Below, in pieces: positions 16,250 to 25,395 of a stretch of 64,000 nt of DNA. The first letter of the stretch is position 1. Every line of letters begins with the position of its first letter. The translations under genes and the position numbers were made by a program. Under the pieces are notes generated by a model. The model was given only the letters and a program-made list of their open reading frames with translations, did not search any database and was not told the origin of the DNA. Source of the DNA: Hyphomicrobium album (GTDB lineage Bacteria > Pseudomonadota > Alphaproteobacteria > Rhizobiales > Hyphomicrobiaceae); NCBI RefSeq assembly GCF_009708035.1, contig NZ_WMBQ01000001.1, forward strand, positions 558,001-622,000, given 5' to 3'.

Positions 16250-18271
16250 CTATGGACCGCTGGGCGCAGCGGATACGGGGGTGCTGTGATTGCTCCGAAC
16301 ATTATCGTTGGAGCTAGCAATGGCTGTGCCACGACCCTTAATGGCCGGGGTAACGAACGCCTCGTGCCAGACCTGGGTCGAAAGGATGCCGACGAAGGCC
16401 AGGTTGTCGCGGAAACCGGTCGACGCGAGCTTGTCGCACTTGTCGACCAGCCGTCCGACGAGACCGGCATCGAAGTAGCCGGCATTGGCGACATTGGCGC
16501 GCGACATGTGGTCGAGCACCGTTGCCCCCACGCGCGAGCGTAGGAAAGCCCGGCTCTCCGGCGCCCGGTAGGGCTGCTTCGGCCGCTTGGCGATGATATC
16601 GGGCAGCAGGTCTTTGACGCTCTGCCGCAGGATGTGCTTCTCGGTGAGGCCCTTGAGCTTCAAGCGCGGCGGGATGCGCGCGGCAAGCTCGATCAGACGG
16701 TGGTCGAGGAATGGGAAGCGGCCCTCCACCGCGTTCGCCATGCTGACGCGGTCCCCCTGTGACGAGAGGATATATCCCGGCAGCAGATAGGCGCTTTCCA
16801 GGTATTGCGATTGCGACAGCGGATGCCAGCGCGCGAAGTCGGCCGGGAGCCGATCGCGCATCTCGGCAAGCGCATCGTAGTCGCCGATAGCCTCGCGCAT
16901 GTCCGTGGAGAAGAAGGCCTTCGCCCCCGCGCTGCTGCGGAAGCGCGGCATATGCGAATAGAGCGGGTCGTCGAGCTTGCCCGGCTCGCCGCCGAAGAAC
17001 GCCTCGAGGTAGCGCTGTGACTGGTTCCTCAGGCGCGGCAGATACGGGTAGAGCTTGCGCAAAAGTAGCGGGCGGCGTTTCGACGTAGGCTGCGCGGCGC
17101 AGAAGCGGCGAACCTTTGCCTCCTTGAACACATCGTAGCCGGCGAACACTTCGTCAGCGCCCTCGCCCGTCATCACCACCTTGAAGCCGCTGTCGCGCAC
17201 CAGCCGCGACAGCAACAGCATCGGCGCCGGTGCCGTGCGCATGATCGGCCGCTCGGTATGGTGGATGAGCTCCGGCAGCACGCTGGCGATGTCGTTCTCG
17301 CGGCAGAGCGTCACCGAATGAGCGAGCCCCAGTGCGGCGACCATCTCCTCCTGGAACATGCTCTCGTCGAACTCGGCGGACTCGAAGGCGACCGAGAAGG
17401 AGCGCAGGTTGTCGGGAATGAACTTGCGGATAGCGGCCGTGGTGATCGAGGAATCGAGGCCGCCGCTCAGGTAGGCGCCGATCGGCACGTCGGCGCGCAG
17501 CCGGATGCGCACGGCGTCGAGCAGCAGCTCGCGGACCTCTTCGGTCAGGCGCGCTTCTTCCGCCGGCGTTACGGGGCGATCCTCGGCCGCATCGGGATAC
17601 TCGAAGCGCCAGTACTGCTTGGTCATGATGCCATCGCGGTTCGCGACGAGCACGTGGGCCGGCGGCAGCTCGGCGATATCCTTGAAGGGCGTCCGCGGCG
17701 CCAGCGGAAACCAGAACGTGAACATCTGATCGAGCGCGATGGGATCGAGCGCCGCGTCGATGCCCGGCACCTGCAGCAGCGCTTTTACCTCGGAGGCGAA
17801 GGCTATCCCTCCGTCGCGCACCGCATAGTAGATCGGGCGCACGCCCACGCGGTCACGCGCCAGCACAAGCCTCTGCTGCCGCTGGTCCCAGATGGCGAAG
17901 GCAAAGTCGCCGTTGAGCGCGGAAACGCAATCGGGCCCGCGCTCCTCATAGAGATGGACGATGACCTCCGTGTCCGAGGTGGTCTTGAAGACGTGGCCGC
18001 GGGCGATGAGCTCGGCGCGCAGCTCGACGTAGTTGAAGATCTCGCCGTTGAAGGTGATCCAGACGGTGCCGTCCTCGTTGCACATCGGCTGGCGGCCGCC
18101 GCCGACGTCGATGATGCTGAGACGGGCATGCGCCAGACCCACGTCGCCATCGACGTAGACCCCCTGCCCGTCGGGACCCCGATGTGCCACCTGGCCGATC
18201 ATGCGGCCGAGCAGCCCGCGCTGTTCGTCGGGCGCCAATCTCAGCCCGTAGTATCCGGCAATTCCGCACAT
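16250..18271 (-). CDS. asnB: Asparagine synthase (glutamine-hydrolysing)-like amidotransferase
   Basis: A 673-residue two-domain enzyme. The N-terminal class II glutaminase starts MCGIAGYYG, with Cys2 as the nucleophile, and carries FNGEIFNYVELR and TSDTEV. The C-terminal synthetase has the PP-loop YLSGGLDSS and MTGEGADEVFAGYD. It is longer than E. coli AsnB (554) and close in size to the amidotransferases found with exosortase loci. Being next to an ACP and an AMP ligase, it more probably amidates an ACP-bound or small carboxylate than makes bulk asparagine. The last 30 or so residues are polar and unlike the family core. Ordinary asparagine synthesis remains possible. Confidence 0.9.
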   Translation of the reverse strand: MCGIAGYYGLRLAPDEQRGLLGRMIGQVAHRGPDGQGVYVDGDVGLAHARLSIIDVGGGRQPMCNEDGTVWITFNGEIFNYVELRAELIARGHVFKTTSDTEVIVHLYEERGPDCVSALNGDFAFAIWDQRQQRLVLARDRVGVRPIYYAVRDGGIAFASEVKALLQVPGIDAALDPIALDQMFTFWFPLAPRTPFKDIAELPPAHVLVANRDGIMTKQYWRFEYPDAAEDRPVTPAEEARLTEEVRELLLDAVRIRLRADVPIGAYLSGGLDSSITTAAIRKFIPDNLRSFSVAFESAEFDESMFQEEMVAALGLAHSVTLCRENDIASVLPELIHHTERPIMRTAPAPMLLLSRLVRDSGFKVVMTGEGADEVFAGYDVFKEAKVRRFCAAQPTSKRRPLLLRKLYPYLPRLRNQSQRYLEAFFGGEPGKLDDPLYSHMPRFRSSAGAKAFFSTDMREAIGDYDALAEMRDRLPADFARWHPLSQSQYLESAYLLPGYILSSQGDRVSMANAVEGRFPFLDHRLIELAARIPPRLKLKGLTEKHILRQSVKDLLPDIIAKRPKQPYRAPESRAFLRSRVGATVLDHMSRANVANAGYFDAGLVGRLVDKCDKLASTGFRDNLAFVGILSTQVWHEAFVTPAIKGRGTAIASSNDNVRSNHSTPVSAAPSGP

Positions 18272-18299
18272 AACCTAGCTCCCGGCGCGAGGCGCCCCG

Positions 18300-19403
18300 T
18301 TACGCAAATTTTCCGCCGATGAGGCGTGTCCAGGATTCTCCCGCGAGGCCGGTGAGCAGCGAGCGCGCCTGGCGCACTTCCTCGAGCAGCGCCTTGTTGC
18401 GCGCATGGATCACCATCGCCCCGCCATGGAAGAGCACGCAGCGGCGTGCGATCAGGGCGTCGAGCAATGTCGCATCGGTGCGCCCGCGCACCGCCACGCA
18501 TCCGGCCGACGCCGCATGGCGGAATAGGCTGTCGAGGGTCGCGCCGACGGCGTCGGGCAGTGCCACGACCTGCAGCACGCGCGCGATCCGGCCGCGGCGC
18601 CCATAGTAGAGATAGCAGCCGACCGGGCCTCGACCCGGCGCGTGCACGACGCGCCGATAGAGGTCTCCATAGCGTTCCTTACTCTCGGCATGCGCGAGCA
18701 GCAGCGACAGCTCGGGCGAGTGCCAGTCGGGATGCAGGCCATAGCTGTCGCTCAGGGTTGGGATGAGCTCGGCCAGCTCCGCGTTCGTGACTTCCGCGTC
18801 ACGGTAGCCGAACGCGTCTGGAGGCGCAGCCAGCGGATTGCGGCCGCGTGCCTCGACGAGGCGATCGAAGCCGGAAGCGGCGGGGCTGAAGATCGAGGCG
18901 GGACGGAAGGCCATACCGGCAAGCGCCACGGCAAATCCGGCTGGGCGGAGAACACGCAGCCAGTCGAGGCTGGCAGCCGGCAAGCGCTGGCCGCCGACCT
19001 TCTCCCACATGCGTTGCGAGATATCGTTCGCGGTCTCGCTGAACGACAACTCCTGCGGACCTGAGAGATAGGCACGCAACAGTCGCGCACCAGCGGTCGG
19101 GTGCGCGTCCGGCTGATCGACCATCATCGAGCCGGCGATGGCCGCCTCGATCGTCCGCCCGTGCAGAACCATGCGGCGCGGCCAGATGCCGATGAAGCCG
19201 CGCACATCTCCCTGCGCATCGAGGAACACGCGCGAGGGCGACTCATTGGACGCATCGGGGGACGCATCGGGAAACAGGATTTTCTCGAAGTAGCGCGGGA
19301 GCTCGCGACCGGGGACGCCCTTTCCCCGCTGGAAGACGCGCGCGAACATGCCGGCCACGATCGGGACGTCCTCTCGCCGGCACGCACGAACCGTCTCAAC
19401 CAT
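18300..19403 (-). CDS. GNAT-type acyltransferase, first gene of ACP operon
   Basis: A 367-residue protein whose N-terminal part (about 1-110) has a GNAT pattern: VRACRREDVPIVAGMFARVFQ, then DVRGFIGIWPRRM and AIAGSMMVDQPDAHPTAGARLL, the last matching the acetyl-CoA loop region. A second GNAT-like part may follow from about residue 195 (EVTNAELAELIPTL). ATG at 19403 has AAGGGG upstream; a TTG at 19418 is less likely. It lies 28 bases before the amidotransferase gene and heads the operon. An acyl transfer from the carrier protein or from CoA is the simplest role, by inference. Confidence 0.75.
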   Translation of the reverse strand: MVETVRACRREDVPIVAGMFARVFQRGKGVPGRELPRYFEKILFPDASPDASNESPSRVFLDAQGDVRGFIGIWPRRMVLHGRTIEAAIAGSMMVDQPDAHPTAGARLLRAYLSGPQELSFSETANDISQRMWEKVGGQRLPAASLDWLRVLRPAGFAVALAGMAFRPASIFSPAASGFDRLVEARGRNPLAAPPDAFGYRDAEVTNAELAELIPTLSDSYGLHPDWHSPELSLLLAHAESKERYGDLYRRVVHAPGRGPVGCYLYYGRRGRIARVLQVVALPDAVGATLDSLFRHAASAGCVAVRGRTDATLLDALIARRCVLFHGGAMVIHARNKALLEEVRQARSLLTGLAGESWTRLIGGKFA

Positions 19404-19521
19404 AGCGACCCCTTGCAATCTCTCGTCTCAACGTGTGCCGCACCGAGCGGACAGCGTCCCAACTTGGCGCTCGCTCGCCCGCTTTGGCGCGCCTGCGTGC
19501 GCCAGAACACGGCGGGACAGT

Positions 19522-19543
19522 CTCAACATGCACTCAACATGCA
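19522..19543. repeat. Perfect tandem 11-bp repeat upstream of the ACP operon
   Basis: CTCAACATGCA occurs twice in direct contact (19522-19532 and 19533-19543). One unit is about one helical turn, so a protein binding both would sit on one face of the DNA. It lies about 120 bases upstream of the operon start at 19403, within the only upstream non-coding region. Confidence 0.6.
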
Positions 19544-19690
19544 TGAGCCGGACCAAAGGTTCGGCCGCCCGGCACCCCCGAGAGGAGCGTCAGAGTGTTG
19601 ATAATTTGAGTACGCAGATTAACTGTCTCGCCCGCGCCAAGGGCTGCGCCGCCCAGTACAAATCCGTGTTCTGATTAGGAAAATCGGCAT

Positions 19691-19720
19691 TTGTCACAGC
19701 TGCCGCAAAGGTTGTGACAA
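19691..19720. promoter_or_regulatory. Inverted repeat TTGTCACA / TGTGACAA
   Basis: TTGTCACA at 19691-19698 and TGTGACAA at 19713-19720 are perfect 8-bp inverted arms around 14 bases. This could be a dyad operator of the ACP operon or a hairpin at the 3' end of the SH3b gene upstream. The arms are AT-richer than the surroundings. Confidence 0.45.
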
Positions 19721-19773
19721 GCGCGGCGAGCGCTGCGCGAAAGCGGCAAATGTAAAGACATGCTTAGCGGAGC

Positions 19774-19830
19774 ATGAACCGTTTCATGTACCGAATGAAC
19801 CGTCGCATGAACCGGCATTGCACCGTTCAT
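19774..19830. promoter_or_regulatory. Cluster of ATGAACCG repeats with inverted partners
   Basis: ATGAACCG occurs at 19774, 19795 and 19807. TTTCAT at 19783-19787 pairs with the first copy as ATGAA-N4-TTCAT, and ACCGTTCAT at 19822-19830 is a near-inverted copy. Five half-sites in 57 bases is far beyond chance. The cluster lies between the SH3b gene and the ACP operon, both on the minus strand, so it may be an operator region or a repeated RNA element. The rest of 19404-19855 holds no gene that I can support. Confidence 0.55.
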
Positions 19831-19855
19831 GTCGCCCGCCGATGGATCGACTTGC

Positions 19856-20878
19856 TTAGCGCCGCGCCGACGTCTGCTGCACACCCTCTTCCGCCAGGTA
19901 GAAGCGGTTCACCCAGCCGGTCGTGCGGCCGTGGCGGACTGGGCACCAAAGATCGCGACACGCGCCGATGATCTGCACGCCGCGCCCTTCGGAGGGAATG
20001 GTGCCGACGGCGTCGTGATACTCCGACGGCCCCTTGCGAATGTTGAGGGTGTCGCCATAGCCGACACCAGAGACACGGAAGGTCGGAGCGGCGACTTTGG
20101 CGACCTGCGGGTCCTTGCGTGCAACCTTGCGCGCCGGCGGCGTCGCAGCCGGTGCCTTTGCCTGGCGCGACTTCTTCGCCGCGGCCGGCGGCTCGGCGCG
20201 CTGCACGGGAACCTCGTCGCGCGACGCGGCGGTCGGCGCAGTATCAGGCGTGGTCTCGATCTCGTTCATGCCGAGCCGCGCGGGCTCGGGCTCTTTCTCC
20301 GACTGAAGCACTTTGTCTAGTGCCGCAGCGTCTAGCGCCGCAGTCGCGAACGGTTTGCGCTCAGGTCTCTCGACCGCCGGCTCGTCGACGACGGGAGCGG
20401 GCGCTGCAGCAACGTCATCGATGCGCTGCACCGGCGGAGCCGCTACGACCTTGTGTTCTTTCTTCGGCTTGGCGGGCGCAGAGGCGACGACAGTCTTGGG
20501 TGCCTCGGTGATGGTGGCGGTTCCGCTCTCGCCGCTGCCCTCGGCCCACTGCACCCGGTTGCCCTCGCGGTGCAGAACCATGCAGCGCTCCCTAGCATCG
20601 AACCAGCGGAACCATTTCATGCAGAGCTTGTCGTCCGCGGTCCACCACCGGCCGCGATCCTTGGTGGCGCCGAGCGTCAGACCCAATGCACCGGCCTCCG
20701 CCGACATCAGGCCATCCGTCCCGACTTTCACCGGGATGGCTATGCGCAGCGGGGTATCGATCTCGAGCAGAGCGCCCGGCATGGCACGCCGGATGTCGTC
20801 GCCGGTCATGCGGACGGGCTCGGCAATTGCAGCGCTGACGCCACCGAGCACACCGACCACCGTAACCAGACGAAACAT
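19856..20878 (-). CDS. Exported SH3b-domain protein with DUF995-like N-terminus
   Basis: A 340-residue protein. It has a signal peptide (MFRLVTVVGVLGGVSAAIAE), an N-terminal domain of about 90 residues with MTGDDIRRAMPG and GRWWTADDKLCMKWFRW, which resembles DUF995-type modules. A long low-complexity Ala/Pro/Lys linker (about 120-260) follows. The C-terminal SH3b domain contains YGDTLNIRKGPSEYHDAVGTIP and CPVRHGRTTGWVNRFYL. GGAG precedes the ATG at 20878; an open frame continues upstream without a signal. The protein probably sits in the periplasm and contacts cell wall or other envelope parts. It is transcribed alone. Confidence 0.82.
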   Translation of the reverse strand: MFRLVTVVGVLGGVSAAIAEPVRMTGDDIRRAMPGALLEIDTPLRIAIPVKVGTDGLMSAEAGALGLTLGATKDRGRWWTADDKLCMKWFRWFDARERCMVLHREGNRVQWAEGSGESGTATITEAPKTVVASAPAKPKKEHKVVAAPPVQRIDDVAAAPAPVVDEPAVERPERKPFATAALDAAALDKVLQSEKEPEPARLGMNEIETTPDTAPTAASRDEVPVQRAEPPAAAKKSRQAKAPAATPPARKVARKDPQVAKVAAPTFRVSGVGYGDTLNIRKGPSEYHDAVGTIPSEGRGVQIIGACRDLWCPVRHGRTTGWVNRFYLAEEGVQQTSARR

Positions 20879-21205
20879 CTTTACTCCTACGCGCTCCGTG
20901 GGGAGCCTTGATGGTACGAGAAAGTGGCAAGAAGCCGGTTGGTTACCGGAAAATACCCGCCACGAACAATCCCTTGCCTCGCCTCCTGCCGGCCGCATTG
21001 TGGGTCCCGCAGGAACGCGCCTCAACGAGTTGAGTCTGCACGCCAAATGGCGGCGGCAAGATCGTTCAAATCGTAGGATCGCCGGTAAGCATTAAAGAGT
21101 GGTGGTTGCCCCGGCCGTTGTGCACCGCGAAGCCGCCTGTTCAACCGCGTTGTATGGTCGGCTTTTCGGCGCCGGTCGCGACGACCAGTTGCGCATCGCT
21201 GCGGG
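20879..21205. other. Non-coding gap upstream of the SH3b gene
   Basis: This 327-base stretch carries the ribosome site of the SH3b gene and presumably its promoter. I see no open frame with a ribosome site, no RNA gene and no strong hairpin. Confidence 0.5.
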
Positions 21206-23389
21206 CTAGACTGCCTCGATGCTGGCGTCCGCCGAGTTGTCGATGACCGTCACCGCCGCCGCACCATTGGTATCGCGCGAGACCCGTAGCGACACGCGCC
21301 CGTCGCCGACGGCGAGATCGTCGAACTCGACATGCCCTAGCCAAGCGGGAATATGCGGCCTGTCGAGCCGCACCGTGTTGCTGCGGCCGTCGATGTCGAT
21401 GCCAAGCATCGCCTGCAGCAGATAGAACAGGGCGCCGCTCGCCCACGCCTGCGGCGAGCAGGCAACGGGATAGAGCACGGGCGCCCGCCCGCGGCGGCGG
21501 GGGAAGCCGCAGAACAGCTCGGGCAAGCGCTGCTGGTCCATGCGCATGGCCGCGTCGAGCAGCCCCTTGAAGATACGCTCGGCGCCCACACGGTCGACGC
21601 GGGCGATACCGGCCGCGATAAGCGCGTTGTCGTGCGGCCAGATCGAACCGTTGTGATAGGACATCGGATTGTAGCGCACCGCCGCGTCCGACAGCGTGCG
21701 CACCCCCCACCCCGAAAACAGGTGCGGCGAGAGCATGTGCTGGGCGATCTTGCGCACGTGCGCGTCTTCGGCGATGCCCGAGCGCAGCACCTGGCCCGCA
21801 TTGCTCGTCACGATGTTGCAGGGGTGTTTGTCCCCGTCGAGGGCGATGGCGAAGCATTCGAACTCGTCCGACCAGAACGAGGCGGCGAAGTTTCGTTTCA
21901 GCTCCGCCGCCTGCCGTTCCAGCTCGTCGGCGCGCCGCGCGTGCCCGAGATGCCGCGCCATCCGGGCGGCGAGCGTCTTTGCCTCGTAGGCGTAGGCCTG
22001 CACCTCGACGAGCGCGACGGGCCCGCGGCAGAGCGCGCCGTCGGCGTAGGAGATGGAATCGCCTGAATCCTTCCAGCCCTGGTTCACGAGGCCGGAGGAC
22101 GCGGCGCGGTAGTACTCGATAAACCCATCGCCGTCGCGGTCGCCCGACACATCCATCCAGCGCAGCGCCGCCTCGATGTTGGGCCACAGCTCGCGCACCA
22201 GCATGTCGTCGCCGGTGCGCTGCCAGTAGTGGCCGGCGAGAACGATGAACAGCGGCGTGGAGTCGACGCTGCCGTAGTAGGCGCCGAACGGCACCTCCTT
22301 GCGCGCCGCCATCTCGCCGCCGCGCATCTCGTGCAGGATCTTGCCGGGGTCGGCGTCGGAGTGGGCGTCGCTGGCCGTAGCCTGCTGGGCGGCGAGGAAC
22401 TTCAGCACGCCGCGCGCCATGTCGGGGTAGATCCACAGCAGCTCGAGTGCGGTGATGAGACCGTCGCGGCCGAAGACGGTGGAGAACCAAGGCACGCCCG
22501 CGTAGGGGTAAAGGCCGCTTGGCGTCGAGGTCATCAGCAGCGACACATCGGCGGCCGAGCGCTCCAGCGCGGCATTGAGATCGTTACTGCCGGTGCTGAC
22601 GCTGCACCAGGCGACCTTGCGGGCGAAGCCCTTGCGGGCGCGCAACAGCCCGGCGAGGAAGCTCTTAGGCTGCGGCTGTTGCACGTTGGCGATGCTGACG
22701 TTGATGTCGATGACCGCGCGCTCGCGGCTCGACAGCTTGAACTGGTAGCTCGCCTCGCTTCGACCCAGCGACGCCGGTGGTTGAGAGAAAGACACCTTCG
22801 TTGCGCGCGCGACGCCGTCGAGCCCCATATAGCCGATCTCGACCTCCGTATCGTCGAGCGTCCTTGCCGCGCGCGTGCCGCGCCGCGCCCGCCCCGTGCC
22901 GCGCACCTCGAAGATGTCGGCGAAGTCGTTGTTGAAGCTGACCGTCACCGGCAGGTCGATCGTCGCCTGGCTGTAGTTGGAGAGCATCAGGCGCTGGCGC
23001 AGACCGCCGGCGTGCACATAGACCGTGCGCTCGATGTGCACCTGGTCCTTGCCAAAGACGATGCGCCCGTCGCGCGCGATGTCGGGATTGGTGAGGTCGG
23101 CATGCACATAGGTGCCGTCCTGCGCCAGACTCGAACCGAGCAGCAGGGGATCGGCGCCCATGACGGTGACGCGCAGGTGGGAAAGGTAGCGTGTATCGGC
23201 GTGGAAGACTCCGTCGGAGCCGGCGCCGTCGGCGTTGATGTCGCCGTGTGCGTCGATGACCGCGAACGTGTCCTCTGCCTTCAAGGCGTAGCGCTCGCGC
23301 GAACCGCGCTCGGATGCGGAAACCCCGAACGGCGCGTCCGGCCCGCTCGCGGTGTCGACAATCTCGATCTTGGGTCGCGCTTCCGACAC
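21206..23389 (-). CDS. Glycogen debranching (amylo-alpha-1,6-glucosidase)-type protein
   Basis: A 727-residue two-domain protein. The N-terminal GDE_N_bis-type beta domain (about 30-230) includes DTRYLSHLRVTV and MLSNYSQATIDLPV. The C-terminal alpha/alpha barrel begins near WFSTVFGRDGLITALELLW and contains GSIWPHDNALIAAGI and a final beta segment. These proteins cleave or process alpha-1,6-linked glucans, or other oligosaccharides in stress metabolism. No signal peptide is present. The gene is 60 bases downstream of an ABC exporter on the same strand, so they are probably co-transcribed; a glycosyltransferase gene diverges upstream. Confidence 0.88.
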   Translation of the reverse strand: MSEARPKIEIVDTASGPDAPFGVSASERGSRERYALKAEDTFAVIDAHGDINADGAGSDGVFHADTRYLSHLRVTVMGADPLLLGSSLAQDGTYVHADLTNPDIARDGRIVFGKDQVHIERTVYVHAGGLRQRLMLSNYSQATIDLPVTVSFNNDFADIFEVRGTGRARRGTRAARTLDDTEVEIGYMGLDGVARATKVSFSQPPASLGRSEASYQFKLSSRERAVIDINVSIANVQQPQPKSFLAGLLRARKGFARKVAWCSVSTGSNDLNAALERSAADVSLLMTSTPSGLYPYAGVPWFSTVFGRDGLITALELLWIYPDMARGVLKFLAAQQATASDAHSDADPGKILHEMRGGEMAARKEVPFGAYYGSVDSTPLFIVLAGHYWQRTGDDMLVRELWPNIEAALRWMDVSGDRDGDGFIEYYRAASSGLVNQGWKDSGDSISYADGALCRGPVALVEVQAYAYEAKTLAARMARHLGHARRADELERQAAELKRNFAASFWSDEFECFAIALDGDKHPCNIVTSNAGQVLRSGIAEDAHVRKIAQHMLSPHLFSGWGVRTLSDAAVRYNPMSYHNGSIWPHDNALIAAGIARVDRVGAERIFKGLLDAAMRMDQQRLPELFCGFPRRRGRAPVLYPVACSPQAWASGALFYLLQAMLGIDIDGRSNTVRLDRPHIPAWLGHVEFDDLAVGDGRVSLRVSRDTNGAAAVTVIDNSADASIEAV

Positions 23390-23449
23390 CTTGCCTGCCC
23401 TCTCGACCGACCGCCTAGCTTAGATCGCGCCCGCCTCGCATACTACCGC

Positions 23450-25222
23450 TTAGGCCGCCTGCGCTGCCGGCATGAGGCGGGCGATCTCGCCGTGCACCAT
23501 CCCTTGGTACACGCCGCGCCGGCGCAGCAAGTCTTCCGGTGCTCCGTCCTCCACGACACCGCCCGACTGCAGCACGACGATCCTGTCGAAGTTGCGCACG
23601 GTCGACAGGCGGTGTGCCACCGAAATGACCGTGCGCCCATCCATCAGCTCCCGCAGCGCCCGGCGGATCTCCTCCTCCGACTGCACGTCGAGGGCCGACG
23701 TCGCCTCATCGAGAACGAGAAGCGGCGCATCCTTCAGGAAGGCGCGGGCGATGGCGATGCGCTGCCGCTGGCCGCCCGACAGTTTGACGCCGCGGGTGCC
23801 GAGAACCGTGTCGAGCCCCTGCGGCAACTCGCGGATGAAGCCGTCGCAGCGCGCCGCCACCGCCGCGTCCCACACGTCCCGGTCGGTTGCCTGCGGTGCC
23901 GCGTAGCGGATGTTCTCGCGCACCGTGCGATGGAAGAGCGAGATGTCCTGCGGCACCACGGCGATGACGTTGCGCAGACTGTGCTGGGTGACCCGCGACA
24001 CATCTTGGTCATCAATCGTGATGCGGCCGTTCTCGACTTCGTAGAACCGCTGCAACAAGGCGATGAGCGTCGATTTCCCGCCGCCGGAGCGGCCGATGAG
24101 CGCCACGCGCTGCCCGGACGGAATGCGAAGATTGAGGTCGTCGAATACCTTGCGGCCGTCCGGGTAGCTGAAGTCAACGCTGTCGAATTCGACCGTCGCG
24201 CCGGCTGGGCGCAGGGACTCGGCCTGGGGATGATCGCGCATCTGGTGCGGCACGAGCAGGTTCGTCAGCGCCTCCGACAGCCGCGCAATATGCTGCGTGA
24301 CATCTACGAGAGCGATGGCGAGGTCGCGCGTGGCGCTCAGCACGCTGATGCCGAGCGTACAAACGAGCACGACCTCGCCGGTCGTCGCCGCGCCGCTCTG
24401 CCACAGCTTCAGCGCCCAACCGAGAATGCCGAACGTCAACAGCAGCGTCGTGAGTGCATGCAGCAACCGCAGCCGCTCGAGGTGCATCAGGCTGCGCTTG
24501 CGCGCCGTCATCTCCCGCGCCACGGCGACGTCGAACCGACGGTGCTCGCGGCGCAACCCGCCAAAGGAATTCACCAGCGACATGTTGCTGATGACGTCGA
24601 CCATCTCGCCATCCACGCGCGCGGCCTTGTCGGCGAACTCGTGGTGCAGCGGCTGGCCGGCTTTCATGATGCGATACATCGCGATCATCACCACGGCGCC
24701 GGCACCGAGCAGCACCAGCGCGATCTGCCAGCTCACCGTGGCGACGAGTACCACGGCGCCGATCGTCGCGGCGCAGGGCGGGATGACGTTCCAGACGAGC
24801 ATATTCTCGATAGTGAAGAGCGCGTTCGACGTCGCCGTCACGCGGCTCGTCAGCGATGCGGGCGCGCGGTCAATGAAGAAGCCCGGCGAATGCCCCGTAA
24901 GATGACGGAATAGATCTTTGCGAAGCGCGCCGGTGACGCGAACGAAGGTGCCCGACGCCACATAGCTCGCCGCCCGCCAGAGAAGATTGTCGGCGGCAAT
25001 TAGTAAAAACAGTACCGCAAAAGCGATCCAAACGGCGGTCCCTGCGTTGGCACCCTGCGACAACGTGTCGACGAGGTTCTTGACGCCGTACTGCGTGCCG
25101 ACTGAACAAGCGACCGCGCCGATGACGCATGCGAGAATGAAGCCGTGCGCCAGCGGATTCCGGCGCACATAGCGCACCATGAAGCCGAACGGACGGTTCG
25201 CGTAGCTGCAGATATCGTCCAT
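23450..25222 (-). CDS. ABC transporter, fused permease and ATPase (exporter type)
   Basis: A 590-residue half transporter. Residues 1 to about 330 form the six-helix membrane domain; the nucleotide-binding domain follows, with Walker A GRSGGGKST, signature LSGGQRQR, Walker B LLVLDEAT and the H-loop SVAHRLST. This layout is the MsbA/AtmA-like exporter type, working as a dimer. The substrate cannot be read from sequence. Context is a glucan-processing enzyme downstream and a divergent glycosyltransferase, so export of a glycan or lipid-linked sugar is one possible inference. Confidence 0.92.
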   Translation of the reverse strand: MDDICSYANRPFGFMVRYVRRNPLAHGFILACVIGAVACSVGTQYGVKNLVDTLSQGANAGTAVWIAFAVLFLLIAADNLLWRAASYVASGTFVRVTGALRKDLFRHLTGHSPGFFIDRAPASLTSRVTATSNALFTIENMLVWNVIPPCAATIGAVVLVATVSWQIALVLLGAGAVVMIAMYRIMKAGQPLHHEFADKAARVDGEMVDVISNMSLVNSFGGLRREHRRFDVAVAREMTARKRSLMHLERLRLLHALTTLLLTFGILGWALKLWQSGAATTGEVVLVCTLGISVLSATRDLAIALVDVTQHIARLSEALTNLLVPHQMRDHPQAESLRPAGATVEFDSVDFSYPDGRKVFDDLNLRIPSGQRVALIGRSGGGKSTLIALLQRFYEVENGRITIDDQDVSRVTQHSLRNVIAVVPQDISLFHRTVRENIRYAAPQATDRDVWDAAVAARCDGFIRELPQGLDTVLGTRGVKLSGGQRQRIAIARAFLKDAPLLVLDEATSALDVQSEEEIRRALRELMDGRTVISVAHRLSTVRNFDRIVVLQSGGVVEDGAPEDLLRRRGVYQGMVHGEIARLMPAAQAA

Positions 25223-25395
25223 GCGGCCTCGCCGATGTCCTTGGATGCTGGACGAACGCGCCGCCCGGGCATCGGTTCGATTTGCGAAAATGAGTGATTG
25301 TCGCGGGGAACGCCCAGCACCCGCAACCCGTTAATCAACCACCCGCGCACAGCCGCGGGTTCTTTCATGCGTAGATTAGCGGAGGGGTTGCACGT

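Noticed and set aside
13343-19403. Possible exosortase/PEP-CTERM locus
   Set aside because: Three gene types resemble those of exosortase A loci, but no exosortase, PEP-CTERM protein or polysaccharide gene is present.
19675-19884. Minus-strand frame of 69 codons with repeated Val-His-x-Thr, and a plus-strand frame beginning with repeated Met-Asn-Arg
   Set aside because: Both arise from the ATGAACCG repeat cluster, lack ribosome sites and run into the SH3b gene; better explained as a non-coding repeat.
22229-24913. 894-codon plus-strand frame across the debranching enzyme and ABC exporter genes
   Set aside because: It spans two clear minus-strand genes and their spacer and has no recognisable domain; high GC explains the lack of stops.
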